A stretch of DNA of 64,000 nucleotides from Agrobacterium tumefaciens (GTDB taxonomy: Bacteria > Pseudomonadota > Alphaproteobacteria > Rhizobiales > Rhizobiaceae): positions 159,711 to 223,710 of the forward strand of contig NZ_JXQV01000011.1 in the NCBI RefSeq assembly GCF_000834635.1, given 5' to 3'. The notes under the pieces were generated by a model, which was not told where the DNA came from, did not search any database, and saw only the letters and a program-made list of their open reading frames with translations. A program made the translations under genes and the position numbers. Positions within the stretch are counted from its first letter, which is position 1; every line of letters starts with the position of its first letter. Shown piece after piece: positions 19,569 through 28,144 of this stretch.

Positions 19569-20300
19569 TTGAAGGTGGATTTTGATGTTCGCAGGCTCTC
19601 TGCTGTGCCGTTTGACAGGTCGGTGAAGTCATTGCCGCGCGATCAGTTGGTGAGGAACCTCGCGCTTGCGGCTGCTGACAGCAACGTTACAGCGGCGGTC
19701 GAGATGCTTGCGTCCTTTGCTGGCGCGGCTCACTATCTGCTGGCCCGCGAAGACCTGTTGCAGGAAGCCGGGCTGAACTTCATCATAACGTCCGACTGGC
19801 CGTTCGATCTGGTGCGCAGGCTGAGCCTTGAGCTGACCAACAATCAGAACCGCGTCAGCGAAATGGAAAAATGCCTGGCGCTCTTGAAGCCAAGGATGCT
19901 TTTCCTTCCCGAAGATGCCGTCATTCCCCATGGTGTGAACCCGCAATATTGCGCAATCACCTTCTGTGTTGGTCGCGTCAGGTTCTCTCTTCTGTTGCTG
20001 TTTGCTGAGGATAGCGTGCCCGTGGATGATCGGCTGCGGGAGGCAGGCATGCTGGCAGGCTATTTCGCCAGCTCCGGCGTCGTGGCTGAATCGCGTGTCG
20101 AGCGCGACATCGATCTGACCGAGCGCGAGCTTGAGTGCCTTTTCTGGATCGCCGAGGGCAAGACCAGCGATGAAATGGCGACGATCCTGGGAATTTCCCG
20201 CAATACAATCAACAACTACATCACCAGTGTCATGCGCAAGACCGCAACCAAGACCCGCTCCGAGGCCATTGCCTATGCGGTCCGCAACAATCTGGTATAG
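19569..20300 (+). CDS. visN: LuxR-family flagellar master regulator VisN
   Basis: A 243-residue regulator with an N-terminal ligand/dimerisation region (1-170) and a C-terminal LuxR-type helix-turn-helix (about 180-243: LTERELECLFWIAEGKT, then ILGISRNTINNYITSVMRK). In Sinorhizobium and Agrobacterium, VisN pairs with VisR to switch on the whole flagellar and chemotaxis regulon, partly through rem. The start is TTG 19569, with GTG 19575 as the alternative; no in-frame ATG lies nearby. visR follows 11 bases downstream. Confidence 0.9.
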   Translation: MKVDFDVRRLSAVPFDRSVKSLPRDQLVRNLALAAADSNVTAAVEMLASFAGAAHYLLAREDLLQEAGLNFIITSDWPFDLVRRLSLELTNNQNRVSEMEKCLALLKPRMLFLPEDAVIPHGVNPQYCAITFCVGRVRFSLLLLFAEDSVPVDDRLREAGMLAGYFASSGVVAESRVERDIDLTERELECLFWIAEGKTSDEMATILGISRNTINNYITSVMRKTATKTRSEAIAYAVRNNLV

Positions 20301-20311
20301 GGGCGCATCAG

Positions 20312-21055
20312 ATGGGGTATTACAAGGGTTCCGACGGCGCCACAGAGCTGGTCTCGCCGCCACGCACAGGCTCGTCTGCCAGCCGTTCTGATCTGTTTCC
20401 CAGGCTGGTGGCCATACAGCGCGTTTTAGGCGCGAAGAATTTCGTCGTGGTGCGGGCCATCGCATCGGGCTTTCCCAACAAGCGCAAGCTGTTTTGCGAG
20501 ATGGAAAACTGGGGCATCAGCGCCAACGAACAAAGCGCACGCCTCGTTCATGCCATGGGAGATCGTCTTCTGGATCACCTGGAGCGATCCCTGCTGCCCG
20601 TGACCTGGAAAAGCGACAGAGGCGGCGGCTTTGCCGATATTCCCGATGTGCCTGCGCTCATGGTTCGGCTTCTCAACGAAGAACTGTCCTATGCCGGATT
20701 GGCGCTTCCAGCGCGGCTCGGTACGATTGGCAACGGCTATGTCGTGTTCTGCGGAACGAACCTGCTGCTGGACAACGAAATCGTTCTCGAGCAGCACATA
20801 AAATGCACCGAGATCATGGTGGATCTGCTGGCGCTCGATGAGCGGCGTGTGACACCGGCGGAATCGCTCAGCGAACGCGAAGTGGCCTGCCTGCAACTTG
20901 CAGGTGATGGCCGCATCAGCGAAGAGATCGCCGTCAAGCTTGGTCTTTCGGTTCACACCGTCAACGCCTATCTCGGATCAGCCACCATCAAGCTGGATTC
21001 CGTGAACCGCATCCAGGCAATCGCGAAGGCGATCCGGATGGGCTACATCCACTAG
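20312..21055 (+). CDS. visR: LuxR-family flagellar master regulator VisR
   Basis: A 247-residue partner of VisN. The N-terminal region (about 30-170) resembles an autoinducer-binding-type domain, and the C-terminal LuxR helix-turn-helix is at about 185-247 (SLSEREVACLQLAGDGR, LGLSVHTVNAYLGSA). It presumably acts as a VisN/VisR heterodimer. It is co-transcribed with visN and ends at a strong terminator shared with the convergent glycosyltransferase gene. Confidence 0.9.
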   Translation: MGYYKGSDGATELVSPPRTGSSASRSDLFPRLVAIQRVLGAKNFVVVRAIASGFPNKRKLFCEMENWGISANEQSARLVHAMGDRLLDHLERSLLPVTWKSDRGGGFADIPDVPALMVRLLNEELSYAGLALPARLGTIGNGYVVFCGTNLLLDNEIVLEQHIKCTEIMVDLLALDERRVTPAESLSEREVACLQLAGDGRISEEIAVKLGLSVHTVNAYLGSATIKLDSVNRIQAIAKAIRMGYIH

Positions 21056-21138
21056 AAGGTCCCATTCAACACGGGAATCCGTTTGCCGGGCTCACCCCGA
21101 ACCGACGGATTGTGTTAACGCTTTCTTACACTCTGTTT

Positions 21139-21177
21139 AATCGGCCTGAAGTCTCCCAGACATCAGGCCGATTTTTT
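21139..21177 (+). terminator. Terminator between visR and the convergent glycosyltransferase gene
   Basis: An 11-bp stem AATCGGCCTGA/TCAGGCCGATT with TTTTTT at its 3' side. It lies 83 bases after visR and touches the end of the minus-strand gene, so it may serve both directions. Confidence 0.75.
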
Positions 21178-21178
21178 A

Positions 21179-23101
21179 TCATCTTTCGTCGAACGGGGCA
21201 GTCCGGGGAGGCAGGGCAGGGACGTCGAAATGATCAGGTGCTTCGCCTGATTTCGCCCTGTCGGCCATCATCTGATAGGCCGTTTCCAGATGGCGGCAAT
21301 AGCGTTCCGCATCGAAAAGTGGTTTTACAAAACGGTTCGCATCAATGCGGGCTCTGATGTTCTTCAGTGCCTCAGGATTCTGCGCGAAGGCAACGGCCAT
21401 GTCTGCATAGGCCTCTTCATCCTCGGCGATCAGTTCCGGCGCTCCTATGGCATGCAGCAGGCTTTCACTGACGCGGGAAGCGAAGTTCGTGCCTTTCATC
21501 GTCAGCACGGGCAGGCCTGACCAGAGCTGCTCCGACGTTGTCGTGTGGCCATTGACCGGGAAGGTGTCGAGGCCGAGATCGGCAACCGTGATACGGTTAA
21601 GGTGAAGCTCGAACTCCAGCTTGTTCATGAAGAACACACGCTTTGCCGGAATGCTCAGCTCCAGGAACTTGGCGAGAATGTTCTTTTTGCTGTCCTGGCT
21701 GTTGTGCAGAATCCAGATGACGCTATTGGGCGTGCGCTTCAGGATATTGCCCCAGGCCTGAATTGTTTTCGGGGTAATTTTGCGGTTCGCGTTGAAGGAT
21801 GCGAAAACGAAGGCGTCTTCCGGCAGGCCCACATCGGCACGGCTCATCTGCTTTGCCAGCGGACGGTTGACGGGGTCGTTTGGCTGATAGGTATCGGGCA
21901 ACCGCACGAATTTCTCGTAGTAATGCGGCTTGGAGCTATCGGGCAGAACATAGTGGTCGCCGATGACGTAATCGAGGTCGACATTGACGGTGGAGCCCGG
22001 AAAGCCGATCCACGCAACATGAACGGGTGCCGCGCCCATGTTGAGAATGGCTGTGCGGTTGCCCGCCGTGTGACCCTTAAGGTCGACCAGAATATCGATG
22101 TTGCGGGCCTTGATGGTGGCCAGCGCCTCTTCATTGGTCATCTCTCTGATGGTCACGACATCGCCCCACAGGCTGCGGTCGGCCTCGTTCGTTTGCAGGA
22201 GATCCGGGTCCGAGTGGCAAAACAGCGTGACCTCGAAGCGGTCACGATCGTGCAGCTCCAGCACGCGACGGATGAGCTTCATGGTCGCATGCTTGTCGAA
22301 CAAGTCGGAGGAGAGGTAGCCGACGCGGATCTTCTCGCCCCATGTGTGAGGCATCTGGTGCCGCTTGACGGTCATCTCGGGGCTGAAGACCGGTGTGTTG
22401 CTACGGGCTATCTGGTTGATGTGTTCGTCAGCACTCCAGTGGAGATTGAAGAACGTGCCATCAAGCGCAATGAAATCGGTCTCTCCGGCTGCCACGGCTG
22501 CATCGATGATGGGCTGATGAAGCTCGATTGCGTCGTACTTGCTGTGTTCGCGGCAGAATACGAGATACATCAGACGCACGGCCTGCTGGCGCGGCAGCTT
22601 TGCAAGAAGCAGGCGTGCGGTATCGATATCGCGCGGGTCGAACAGATCCCATGTGGTGATGGCTATGCGCGCGCCGAGCTTGATGTGAGCGATCTTGTCG
22701 CTCTTCATCAGGATGCTTTTCAGCGCACGGGCAATCTTCTGCTCACCGCGCTCGAGCAGTATCGTGCCAACGATATAGGTGATGTCCGGGTGCCTGTGGA
22801 AGCGGTGGATAAGCCTGTTGGAAAGGGCCAGTGCCTTGTCCTTCTGGCCGCCGTCGAAGTAGAGTTTGATGGCCTCAACGAGATAGCTTTCGGCTTCCAT
22901 GCCGCCCTGCTCGAACGCAAGCTCATAGGACGTTGCGGCTTGTTCCGGCATGCCGATTTGCAGGCAGGTCTTTGCCAGAAGAGCATAGGTCCGTGCGTCG
23001 CGCTTGGTATCGATCAGCCGGTTCAGCGTTGCCAGTGCCTGCGTATATTGCCCTGTCTTGAAGTGCTTGGATGCCGCGGAGTAGCTGATTTCGTTCAACA
23101 T
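21179..23101 (-). CDS. OGT-like O-linked glycosyltransferase with N-terminal TPR region (copy 2)
   Basis: A 640-residue paralogue of the enzyme at 6666-8717. The N-terminal region has TPR-like units (for example AASKHFKTGQYTQALATLNR). The family-41 catalytic region carries H271 (FDKHATM), K441 (NRKITP) and the loop LDTFPVNGHTT followed by WSGLPVLTMKG, so the active-site positions sit at nearly the same residue numbers as in copy 1 (H271, K440). The frame stays open 65 codons upstream, but ATG 23101 starts the recognisable TPR region; the ribosome-binding site is weak there, so the start is uncertain. It lies between visR and the flagellins, suggesting flagellin O-glycosylation (inference). 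Confidence 0.85.
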   Translation of the reverse strand: MLNEISYSAASKHFKTGQYTQALATLNRLIDTKRDARTYALLAKTCLQIGMPEQAATSYELAFEQGGMEAESYLVEAIKLYFDGGQKDKALALSNRLIHRFHRHPDITYIVGTILLERGEQKIARALKSILMKSDKIAHIKLGARIAITTWDLFDPRDIDTARLLLAKLPRQQAVRLMYLVFCREHSKYDAIELHQPIIDAAVAAGETDFIALDGTFFNLHWSADEHINQIARSNTPVFSPEMTVKRHQMPHTWGEKIRVGYLSSDLFDKHATMKLIRRVLELHDRDRFEVTLFCHSDPDLLQTNEADRSLWGDVVTIREMTNEEALATIKARNIDILVDLKGHTAGNRTAILNMGAAPVHVAWIGFPGSTVNVDLDYVIGDHYVLPDSSKPHYYEKFVRLPDTYQPNDPVNRPLAKQMSRADVGLPEDAFVFASFNANRKITPKTIQAWGNILKRTPNSVIWILHNSQDSKKNILAKFLELSIPAKRVFFMNKLEFELHLNRITVADLGLDTFPVNGHTTTSEQLWSGLPVLTMKGTNFASRVSESLLHAIGAPELIAEDEEAYADMAVAFAQNPEALKNIRARIDANRFVKPLFDAERYCRHLETAYQMMADRAKSGEAPDHFDVPALPPRTAPFDER

Positions 23102-23418
23102 TTTTCTTGTTCGATCCTCTTGCCATCGTCGCTGCAGGCGTAAGCCCAAGACGGACACAGATGTAGCCGTTTCAAAATTTCTAATGAAAGATACGCGCTG
23201 AAGCTTGCTTGAAGCAGGACTTTGCGAGGCGCCGACCATTCCAAATGGAACAGCCTTAACCATGGCCGTTTGTCCATAATTAACCATCAGAATCAACAGC
23301 TATAGGTCTATCTCCGAAATTAAGGACTTGGAAATGCTTGCCGCGCATTTTCAATCCTGCGTGACGGGTTTGGTGTCCATGGAATTGGAACCGAGTGGCA
23401 TGATGCCGAACCGTTCGC
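23102..23418. other. Divergent intergenic region between the glycosyltransferase gene and the first flagellin
   Basis: About 320 bases with no credible gene. It must hold promoters for both directions. TTAACC at 23280 and CAGCTATAGG near 23298 are candidate promoter sequence for the flagellin. No full CRCGCAAG-N9-MTA motif is present. Confidence 0.45.
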
Positions 23419-23474
23419 GCCGGTACGAAATCCGGCATGTCCCTCTCTTGTACCGCGTTTTTAAGGGGCAACTT
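23419..23474 (+). promoter_or_regulatory. Conserved flagellin 5' leader with Shine-Dalgarno-pairing element (copy 1)
   Basis: A GCCGG/CCGGC hairpin (23419-23436) is followed by CATGTCCCT; GTCCCT (23439-23444) can pair with AGGGGC (23464-23469), which includes the ribosome-binding site, over 6 bp with one G-U. The same layout precedes the next two flagellins. Confidence 0.6.
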
Positions 23475-24353
23475 ATGTCTAGCATCAACTTCAACTCTTC
23501 CGCCAGCAACGCACTCCAGACACTGCGTGGCATCAACAACAACCTCGGCAAGACCCAGGACCGCGTTTCGACCGGCCTCAAGATTGGCGACGCTTCTGAC
23601 GGTGCGGCTTACTGGTCCATCGCGACGACGATGAAGTCTGACAACAAGGCACTCGGCGCAGCAACGGATGCACTCGGCATCGGTGCAGCCAAGGTCGACA
23701 CGGCTTATGCCGCTATGGACAGCGCGATTGACGTCGTCAACGAAATCAAGGCAAAGCTGACAACCGCCAGCGAAAGCTCTGTCAACAAGGACCAGGTCCA
23801 GCTCGAAGTTAAGAAGCTTCAGGAACAGCTGACAGCTATCGGCCAGGCAGCATCCTTCAACGGCGAAAACTGGGCAGTTCAGTCTTCCACGTCTTCGAAG
23901 ACAACAGTTGTGGACGGCTTCATTCGTAACACCGACGGCACCGTAAAGGTGACGAACGCGTCGTTCGACTCTGGCTCTTATGCCATGTTCAGCACGATTG
24001 ACGGCGGCGTCGGCAGCGGCGGTGTTCTGGCCGGCGTTATGACGATCGCTCTTACGAGCGTCATGACACAGGGTCAGATCGACGACTTCCTGACGACTGT
24101 TGAGACAGCGCTCAGCGAATTGACCGATGGTGCAGCGGCTCTCGGTGCTCTGTCCAAGCGTATCGATCTTCAGGACGCATATTCCAGCAAGCTTAGCGAC
24201 GCTATGGAAGCCGGTGTAAGCAAACTGGTCGACGCCGACATGGAAGAAGAATCTGCTCGCCTCTCTGCTCTGCAGACACAGCAGCAGCTGGCAGTACAGG
24301 CGCTCTCGATCGCCAACTCCAGCTCCGACAGCCTGCTCACACTCTTCCGTTAA
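23475..24353 (+). CDS. flaA: Flagellin, first of the cluster
   Basis: A 292-residue flagellin, short as in rhizobia. N-terminal D0/D1 helices (1-150, with NALQTLRGINNNLGKTQDRV) and C-terminal D0 helices (ALQTQQQLAVQALSIANSSS to LLTLFR) are intact, with a small central domain. It is exported through the flagellar secretion apparatus and polymerises into the filament. ATG 23475 has AAGGGG 6 bases upstream. The gene has its own leader and terminator. The name flaA is by position only. Confidence 0.93.
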   Translation: MSSINFNSSASNALQTLRGINNNLGKTQDRVSTGLKIGDASDGAAYWSIATTMKSDNKALGAATDALGIGAAKVDTAYAAMDSAIDVVNEIKAKLTTASESSVNKDQVQLEVKKLQEQLTAIGQAASFNGENWAVQSSTSSKTTVVDGFIRNTDGTVKVTNASFDSGSYAMFSTIDGGVGSGGVLAGVMTIALTSVMTQGQIDDFLTTVETALSELTDGAAALGALSKRIDLQDAYSSKLSDAMEAGVSKLVDADMEEESARLSALQTQQQLAVQALSIANSSSDSLLTLFR

Positions 24354-24378
24354 GACGAGTTTCAGCTCTGAAATACGA

Positions 24379-24407
24379 AGGTCGGACCGCGAGGTCCGGC
24401 CTTTTTC
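24379..24407 (+). terminator. Terminator after the first flagellin
   Basis: AGGTCGGACC/GGTCCGGCCT, a 10-bp stem with one G-U pair and a GCGA tetraloop, followed by TTTTT. Confidence 0.8.
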
Positions 24408-24568
24408 GTTGTTCGTTAACAAAGTATTACCAAATTATTTTCAAAATTAACTAAAAATTTATACAATATTTGGAAGTCCTTAACCTTAATGGGTTTAGAT
24501 CGGTCTATCGAAACGACGGCCGAATGTTAACTATATTGCTCGGCAGGCATGAAGCTGATCGTCGTTTA

Positions 24569-24623
24569 CCGGTAAAGGCCGGAATGTCCCTTCAATTTAC
24601 TTGCCAAAGGGGCAATTAATACT
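24569..24623 (+). promoter_or_regulatory. Conserved flagellin 5' leader with Shine-Dalgarno-pairing element (copy 2)
   Basis: CCGG-N6-CCGG hairpin (24569-24582), then AATGTCCCTT; GTCCCTT (24586-24592) is complementary over 7 bp to AAGGGGC (24607-24613). GCATGAAGCTG at 24547 is shared with the third flagellin. Confidence 0.62.
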
Positions 24624-25499
24624 ATGACCAGCATCCTGACCAACACTTCTGCTATGTCTGCACTGCAGACCCTTCGCTCAATCAACAGCGACCTTTCCAC
24701 AACGCAGGACCGCGTTTCTTCTGGTGAAAAGGTCGGCAAGGCCGCCGACAACGTTGCCTACTGGTCGATTTCCACAACCATGAATTCGGACAACAAGGCG
24801 TTGAATGCTGCGACCGACGCTCTGGGTGTTGGTGCTGCGAAAGTTGATACAGCTTATGCCGCCATGGACAGCGCGATCGACGTCGTCAACGAAATCAAGG
24901 CAAAGCTGACAACCGCCAGCGAAACTTCGGTCAACAAGGACCAGGTTCAGCTCGAAATCACCAAGCTTCAGGAACAGCTGACAGCCATCGGCCAGGCAGC
25001 ATCCTTCAACGGTGAAAACTGGGCAGTTCGCGGCGCCGCTTCCTCCACAACAGTTGTGGATGGCTTCATCCGCAGCGCCGACGGCACAGTCAAGGTAACA
25101 ACAGCGACGTTCAACGCAGGCTCCTACGCCCTGTTTGACACAATCGCTGCTGGCGTTGGCAGCAACGGCATCTTGGCTGCCGTTATGACGATCTCTCTTA
25201 CGAGCGTAACGACTCAGGGCAACATCGACGCGTTCCTGACCACAGTTCAGACCGCTCTCGACACGCTCACAGACGGTGCTGCTGCACTCGGTGCCCTGTC
25301 TTCCCGTATCGACATGCAGGACGACTATTCCAGCAAGCTCAGCGACGCGATCAAGTCTGGTGTTAGCCGCCTGGTCGACGCCGACATGGAAGAGGAATCT
25401 GCTCGCCTCTCGGCCCTGCAGACACAGCAGCAGCTGGCAGTTCAGTCGCTCTCGATTGCGAACTCCAGCTCCGAAAACATCATGACTCTTTTCAGATAG
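24624..25499 (+). CDS. flaB: Flagellin, second of the cluster
   Basis: A 291-residue flagellin, very close to the first: residues from TDALG to NGENWAV are nearly identical, and the C-terminal helices match. Differences are concentrated in the central surface region. ATG 24624 is preceded by AAAGGGG ending 11 bases upstream, inside the conserved leader. Monocistronic with a strong terminator. The name is positional. Confidence 0.93.
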   Translation: MTSILTNTSAMSALQTLRSINSDLSTTQDRVSSGEKVGKAADNVAYWSISTTMNSDNKALNAATDALGVGAAKVDTAYAAMDSAIDVVNEIKAKLTTASETSVNKDQVQLEITKLQEQLTAIGQAASFNGENWAVRGAASSTTVVDGFIRSADGTVKVTTATFNAGSYALFDTIAAGVGSNGILAAVMTISLTSVTTQGNIDAFLTTVQTALDTLTDGAAALGALSSRIDMQDDYSSKLSDAIKSGVSRLVDADMEEESARLSALQTQQQLAVQSLSIANSSSENIMTLFR

Positions 25500-25520
25500 T
25501 CGTTTCACTCTTCAAAACAG

Positions 25521-25551
25521 AAAGCCGCGCTCTCAGCGCGGCTTTTTTTTT
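25521..25551 (+). terminator. Terminator after the second flagellin
   Basis: A perfect 11-bp stem AAAGCCGCGCT/AGCGCGGCTTT with loop CTC, running into a long T tract. Confidence 0.88.
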
Positions 25552-25764
25552 ATAAAAAATATTAACCATTCAAATTTAAAATTCTGCATAATTAACAATA
25601 TGTTATTGATGATTAACCGGCTCGTTCGGTCTTAATGCTTTCTTCAATAAGGTAAAAGATTCCCTACGATTAAATCTTTGTTAACCAAAAACCTGTTTTC
25701 TGTGGTCATCGAAACAGCGCACCGAACTCTTAATCGGTAAGCATGAAGCTGCCTGCTGCGTTTC
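25552..25764 (+). other. AT-rich intergenic region upstream of the third flagellin
   Basis: No credible gene. Several TTAACC/TTAA stretches occur (25562, 25612, 25681). ATCGAAAC near 25708, followed by CCGAA, also occurs upstream of the second flagellin at a similar distance from GCATGAAGCTG, and may be part of a shared promoter. Confidence 0.4.
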
Positions 25765-25819
25765 CCGGCTTGACCGGAATGTCCCTTCTTAAAGAATTTG
25801 CCAAAGGGGCGACCTGAAG
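25765..25819 (+). promoter_or_regulatory. Conserved flagellin 5' leader with Shine-Dalgarno-pairing element (copy 3)
   Basis: CCGG-N5-CCGG hairpin (25765-25777), then AATGTCCCTT; GTCCCTT (25781-25787) is complementary over 7 bp to AAGGGGC (25804-25810), the ribosome-binding site of the third flagellin. Confidence 0.62.
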
Positions 25820-26701
25820 ATGACAAGTATTCTGACAAACACCTCTGCAATGTCTGCTCTCCAGACGCTGCGCTCGATCAACATGGACCTCTCCAATACA
25901 CAAGATCGCGTCTCGTCTGGTTTCCGCGTTGGTCAGGCCAAGGACAACGTCGCTTACTGGTCCATCTCCACGACCATGAACTCCGACAACAAGGCGCTGA
26001 ACGCAGCGTCTGACGCTCTGGGTGTTGGTGCTGCAAAGGTTGATACAGCCTATGCCGCCATGGAAAGCGCCATTAGCGCGGTCGACGAAATCAAGGCCAA
26101 GCTTGTAACAGCAAGCGAGCAGTCAACCGACAAGGCGCAGATTCAGCTCGAAATCGGCAAGCTTCAGGAACAGCTCTCGGCAATCGCTCAGGGTGCGTCC
26201 TTCTCCGGCGAAAACTGGATGGTTCTGGGCAACTCCACGGAAGCAAGCGTTGTTGATGGTTTCATCCGTACATCCAGCGGCGGCGTGAGTGTTACGACCG
26301 CGAAATTCAACATTGCATCCTACGCCATGTTCTCTACCATCAATGCCAGCGGCGTTGGCGAGGGTGGTATCCTCGGAAGCGTCATGAGCGTGCAGCTGAC
26401 CAGCGTTTCCACCCAGGGCGAAATCGACGCCTTCATGACTACCGTCGAAGCTGCAATGAGCGGCCTGACTGACTCGGCTGCCGCTATCGGCGCCCTTCAG
26501 ACCCGTATCGACCTGCAGGATGCCTATTCCGCGAAATTGTCTGACGCGATGGAAGCCGGTGTGAGCCGTCTGGTCGATGCCGACATGGAAGAAGAATCGG
26601 CCAAGCTCTCTGCATTGCAGACGCAGCAGCAGCTCGCGATCCAGTCTCTGTCGATTGCGAACTCCAGCGCGAAAAACATCATGTCGCTCTTCCAGCAGTA
26701 A
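25820..26701 (+). CDS. flaC: Flagellin, third of the cluster
   Basis: A 293-residue flagellin with the same D0/D1 ends as its two neighbours (start SILTNTSAMSALQTLRSIN; end SIANSSAKNIMSLFQQ) and a more distinct central part. AAAGGGG ends about 10 bases before the ATG. It has its own leader and terminator, so the three flagellins are separate transcription units that can be expressed in different amounts. The name is positional. Confidence 0.92.
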   Translation: MTSILTNTSAMSALQTLRSINMDLSNTQDRVSSGFRVGQAKDNVAYWSISTTMNSDNKALNAASDALGVGAAKVDTAYAAMESAISAVDEIKAKLVTASEQSTDKAQIQLEIGKLQEQLSAIAQGASFSGENWMVLGNSTEASVVDGFIRTSSGGVSVTTAKFNIASYAMFSTINASGVGEGGILGSVMSVQLTSVSTQGEIDAFMTTVEAAMSGLTDSAAAIGALQTRIDLQDAYSAKLSDAMEAGVSRLVDADMEEESAKLSALQTQQQLAIQSLSIANSSAKNIMSLFQQ

Positions 26702-26720
26702 GTTTCTGCTCTTTCACATC

Positions 26721-26757
26721 AAAACCGCGCCCTCTGAAAAGGAGGCGCGGTTTTTTC
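26721..26757 (+). terminator. Terminator after the third flagellin
   Basis: AAAACCGCGCC pairs with GGCGCGGTTTT across a loop of about 12 bases; T run follows. Confidence 0.8.
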
Positions 26758-26811
26758 GTGTTTGCCGACAAGCACTTCAAAACACGTCATTTTTTCTCGC
26801 GCACCGCACAT

Positions 26812-26831
26812 TGCGCAAGCTTCGCCATAGC
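26812..26831 (+). promoter_or_regulatory. Flagellar-type motif variant upstream of the fourth flagellin
   Basis: TGCGCAAG, nine bases (CTTCGCCAT, almost the same spacer as before fliF), then AGC. Its second box departs from the consensus, so it is the weakest copy. It is 160 bases before the start at 26992. Confidence 0.45.
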
Positions 26832-26991
26832 TTGGGCCTATACATGGCTTGTCACAGGTTTATCCTTTCGTTAACCTTCCAGCCGTGCGTTGTGCATGTT
26901 TTGCCCAACCCAAGCCTCTTCATGATGAGAGTGCGGCTTAGCGCCAGTGTGTTCTGGCATGTTCCGTTTCTCTCTGCCCGAAGTAGGTTCC

Positions 26992-27957
26992 ATGACCAAG
27001 ATTCTCTCTTCCAACACCGTGCAAAGTGCGCTTCAAACGCTCCTGTTCAGCGACGATACGCTGCAGCAAACGCAGCAGCGCGTGACCTCGGGACTGAAGA
27101 TTGCCAATGCGGCGGATAATTCGGGTTACTGGTCCACAGCCACCAATCTGAGATCCGATAGCGGCGTTCTGGCCAGTGTCAGTGACGCGCTGGATCTTGG
27201 CGCATCCAAGGCCGACACGGCCTATGAGGCGGTGTCGTCGATGATCGATGTCGTCGACCAGATCATGGTTCAGCTGACAACCGCGCATGAAACAGGCGCC
27301 GACCGTGGCCAGATCAACAATGCCATCAATGCCCTCAAGAGCAATCTTTACTCAGTTGCACAGGCAGCCTCCTTCTCTGGAGACAACTGGCTGTTTAACT
27401 CCAGTGAGCTGCTTCCATCGGTCAAATCTGTACCGTTTGCGTTCAACAAGAGCACAACCGGCGCCATTTCGCTGCAATATCTTGAAGTCCGCACATCCCA
27501 GACGACAATGGTGGACACAAACGATGCGGAACGCGGTTTGATGACCAAATCCATGGATGCGAGTGCCCGCAACCCCGACGTTCCTTCGTCGCCGCGTGAA
27601 TACTACCTGCTCAACGCTAACTCCGCTACCGCCGCTGCGGGAACCGAAATCATGGTTTCGGATTCAACCACCCAGGCTGAGCTTGACGACATGGTCTATG
27701 TGGTCGGCAATATCCAGAAGCAGCTCAATGTTCTGGGCGGGGCGATCGGTAGCATGTCGAACCGGATGGATCAGCAGACAGTCTTCATCAGTGCCTTGAA
27801 GGATTCCATGGACAAGAGTGTCAGCCGACTGGTGGATGCCAACATGGAAGAGGAGTCGACACGGTTGACGGCCTATAAGACCCAACGCGATCTGGCCGTC
27901 GAAGTCGTATCCATGGCCAATAATCATGAAAAAAGCCTCGCAGGCCTTCTTGGCTGA
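26992..27957 (+). CDS. flaD: Divergent fourth flagellin
   Basis: A 321-residue flagellin with recognisable D0/D1 ends (SALQTLLFSDDTLQQTQQRV; C-terminal MEEESTRLTAYKTQRDLAVEV) but about 30 residues longer in the centre and clearly less similar to the other three. It lacks the conserved leader: a different ribosome-binding context (TAGG) precedes ATG 26992, and a CGCAAG-type motif replaces the flagellin-type upstream region. It is probably a minor or basal filament component (inference). The name flaD is positional. Alternative in-frame starts upstream lack ribosome-binding sites. Confidence 0.88.
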   Translation: MTKILSSNTVQSALQTLLFSDDTLQQTQQRVTSGLKIANAADNSGYWSTATNLRSDSGVLASVSDALDLGASKADTAYEAVSSMIDVVDQIMVQLTTAHETGADRGQINNAINALKSNLYSVAQAASFSGDNWLFNSSELLPSVKSVPFAFNKSTTGAISLQYLEVRTSQTTMVDTNDAERGLMTKSMDASARNPDVPSSPREYYLLNANSATAAAGTEIMVSDSTTQAELDDMVYVVGNIQKQLNVLGGAIGSMSNRMDQQTVFISALKDSMDKSVSRLVDANMEEESTRLTAYKTQRDLAVEVVSMANNHEKSLAGLLG

Positions 27958-28144
27958 TGACGCCTGGGGGTTCATCCTCGCACAAGTTTGAACCTCTATT
28001 TTAGAAAACTGAATTGCTGCCGGATTTTCTTGGGTGTTGAGCAAACGACCCGATCCTGCTGGCCCTCTCTGAATGCCTTGCGGATGATTTCATGATTTTC
28101 TTCTCCATCGAAACGACAAGCACGTTACTGGGCGAGGTGAAGCT

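Noticed and set aside
21545..23143. 532-codon open frame on the plus strand opposite the second OGT-like gene
   Set aside because: The minus strand encodes a complete family-41 glycosyltransferase with catalytic residues; the plus-strand reading has no motif.
24447..24461. Possible CtrA box upstream of the second flagellin
   Set aside because: The second half-site is TTTA, not TTAA, in a very AT-rich stretch.
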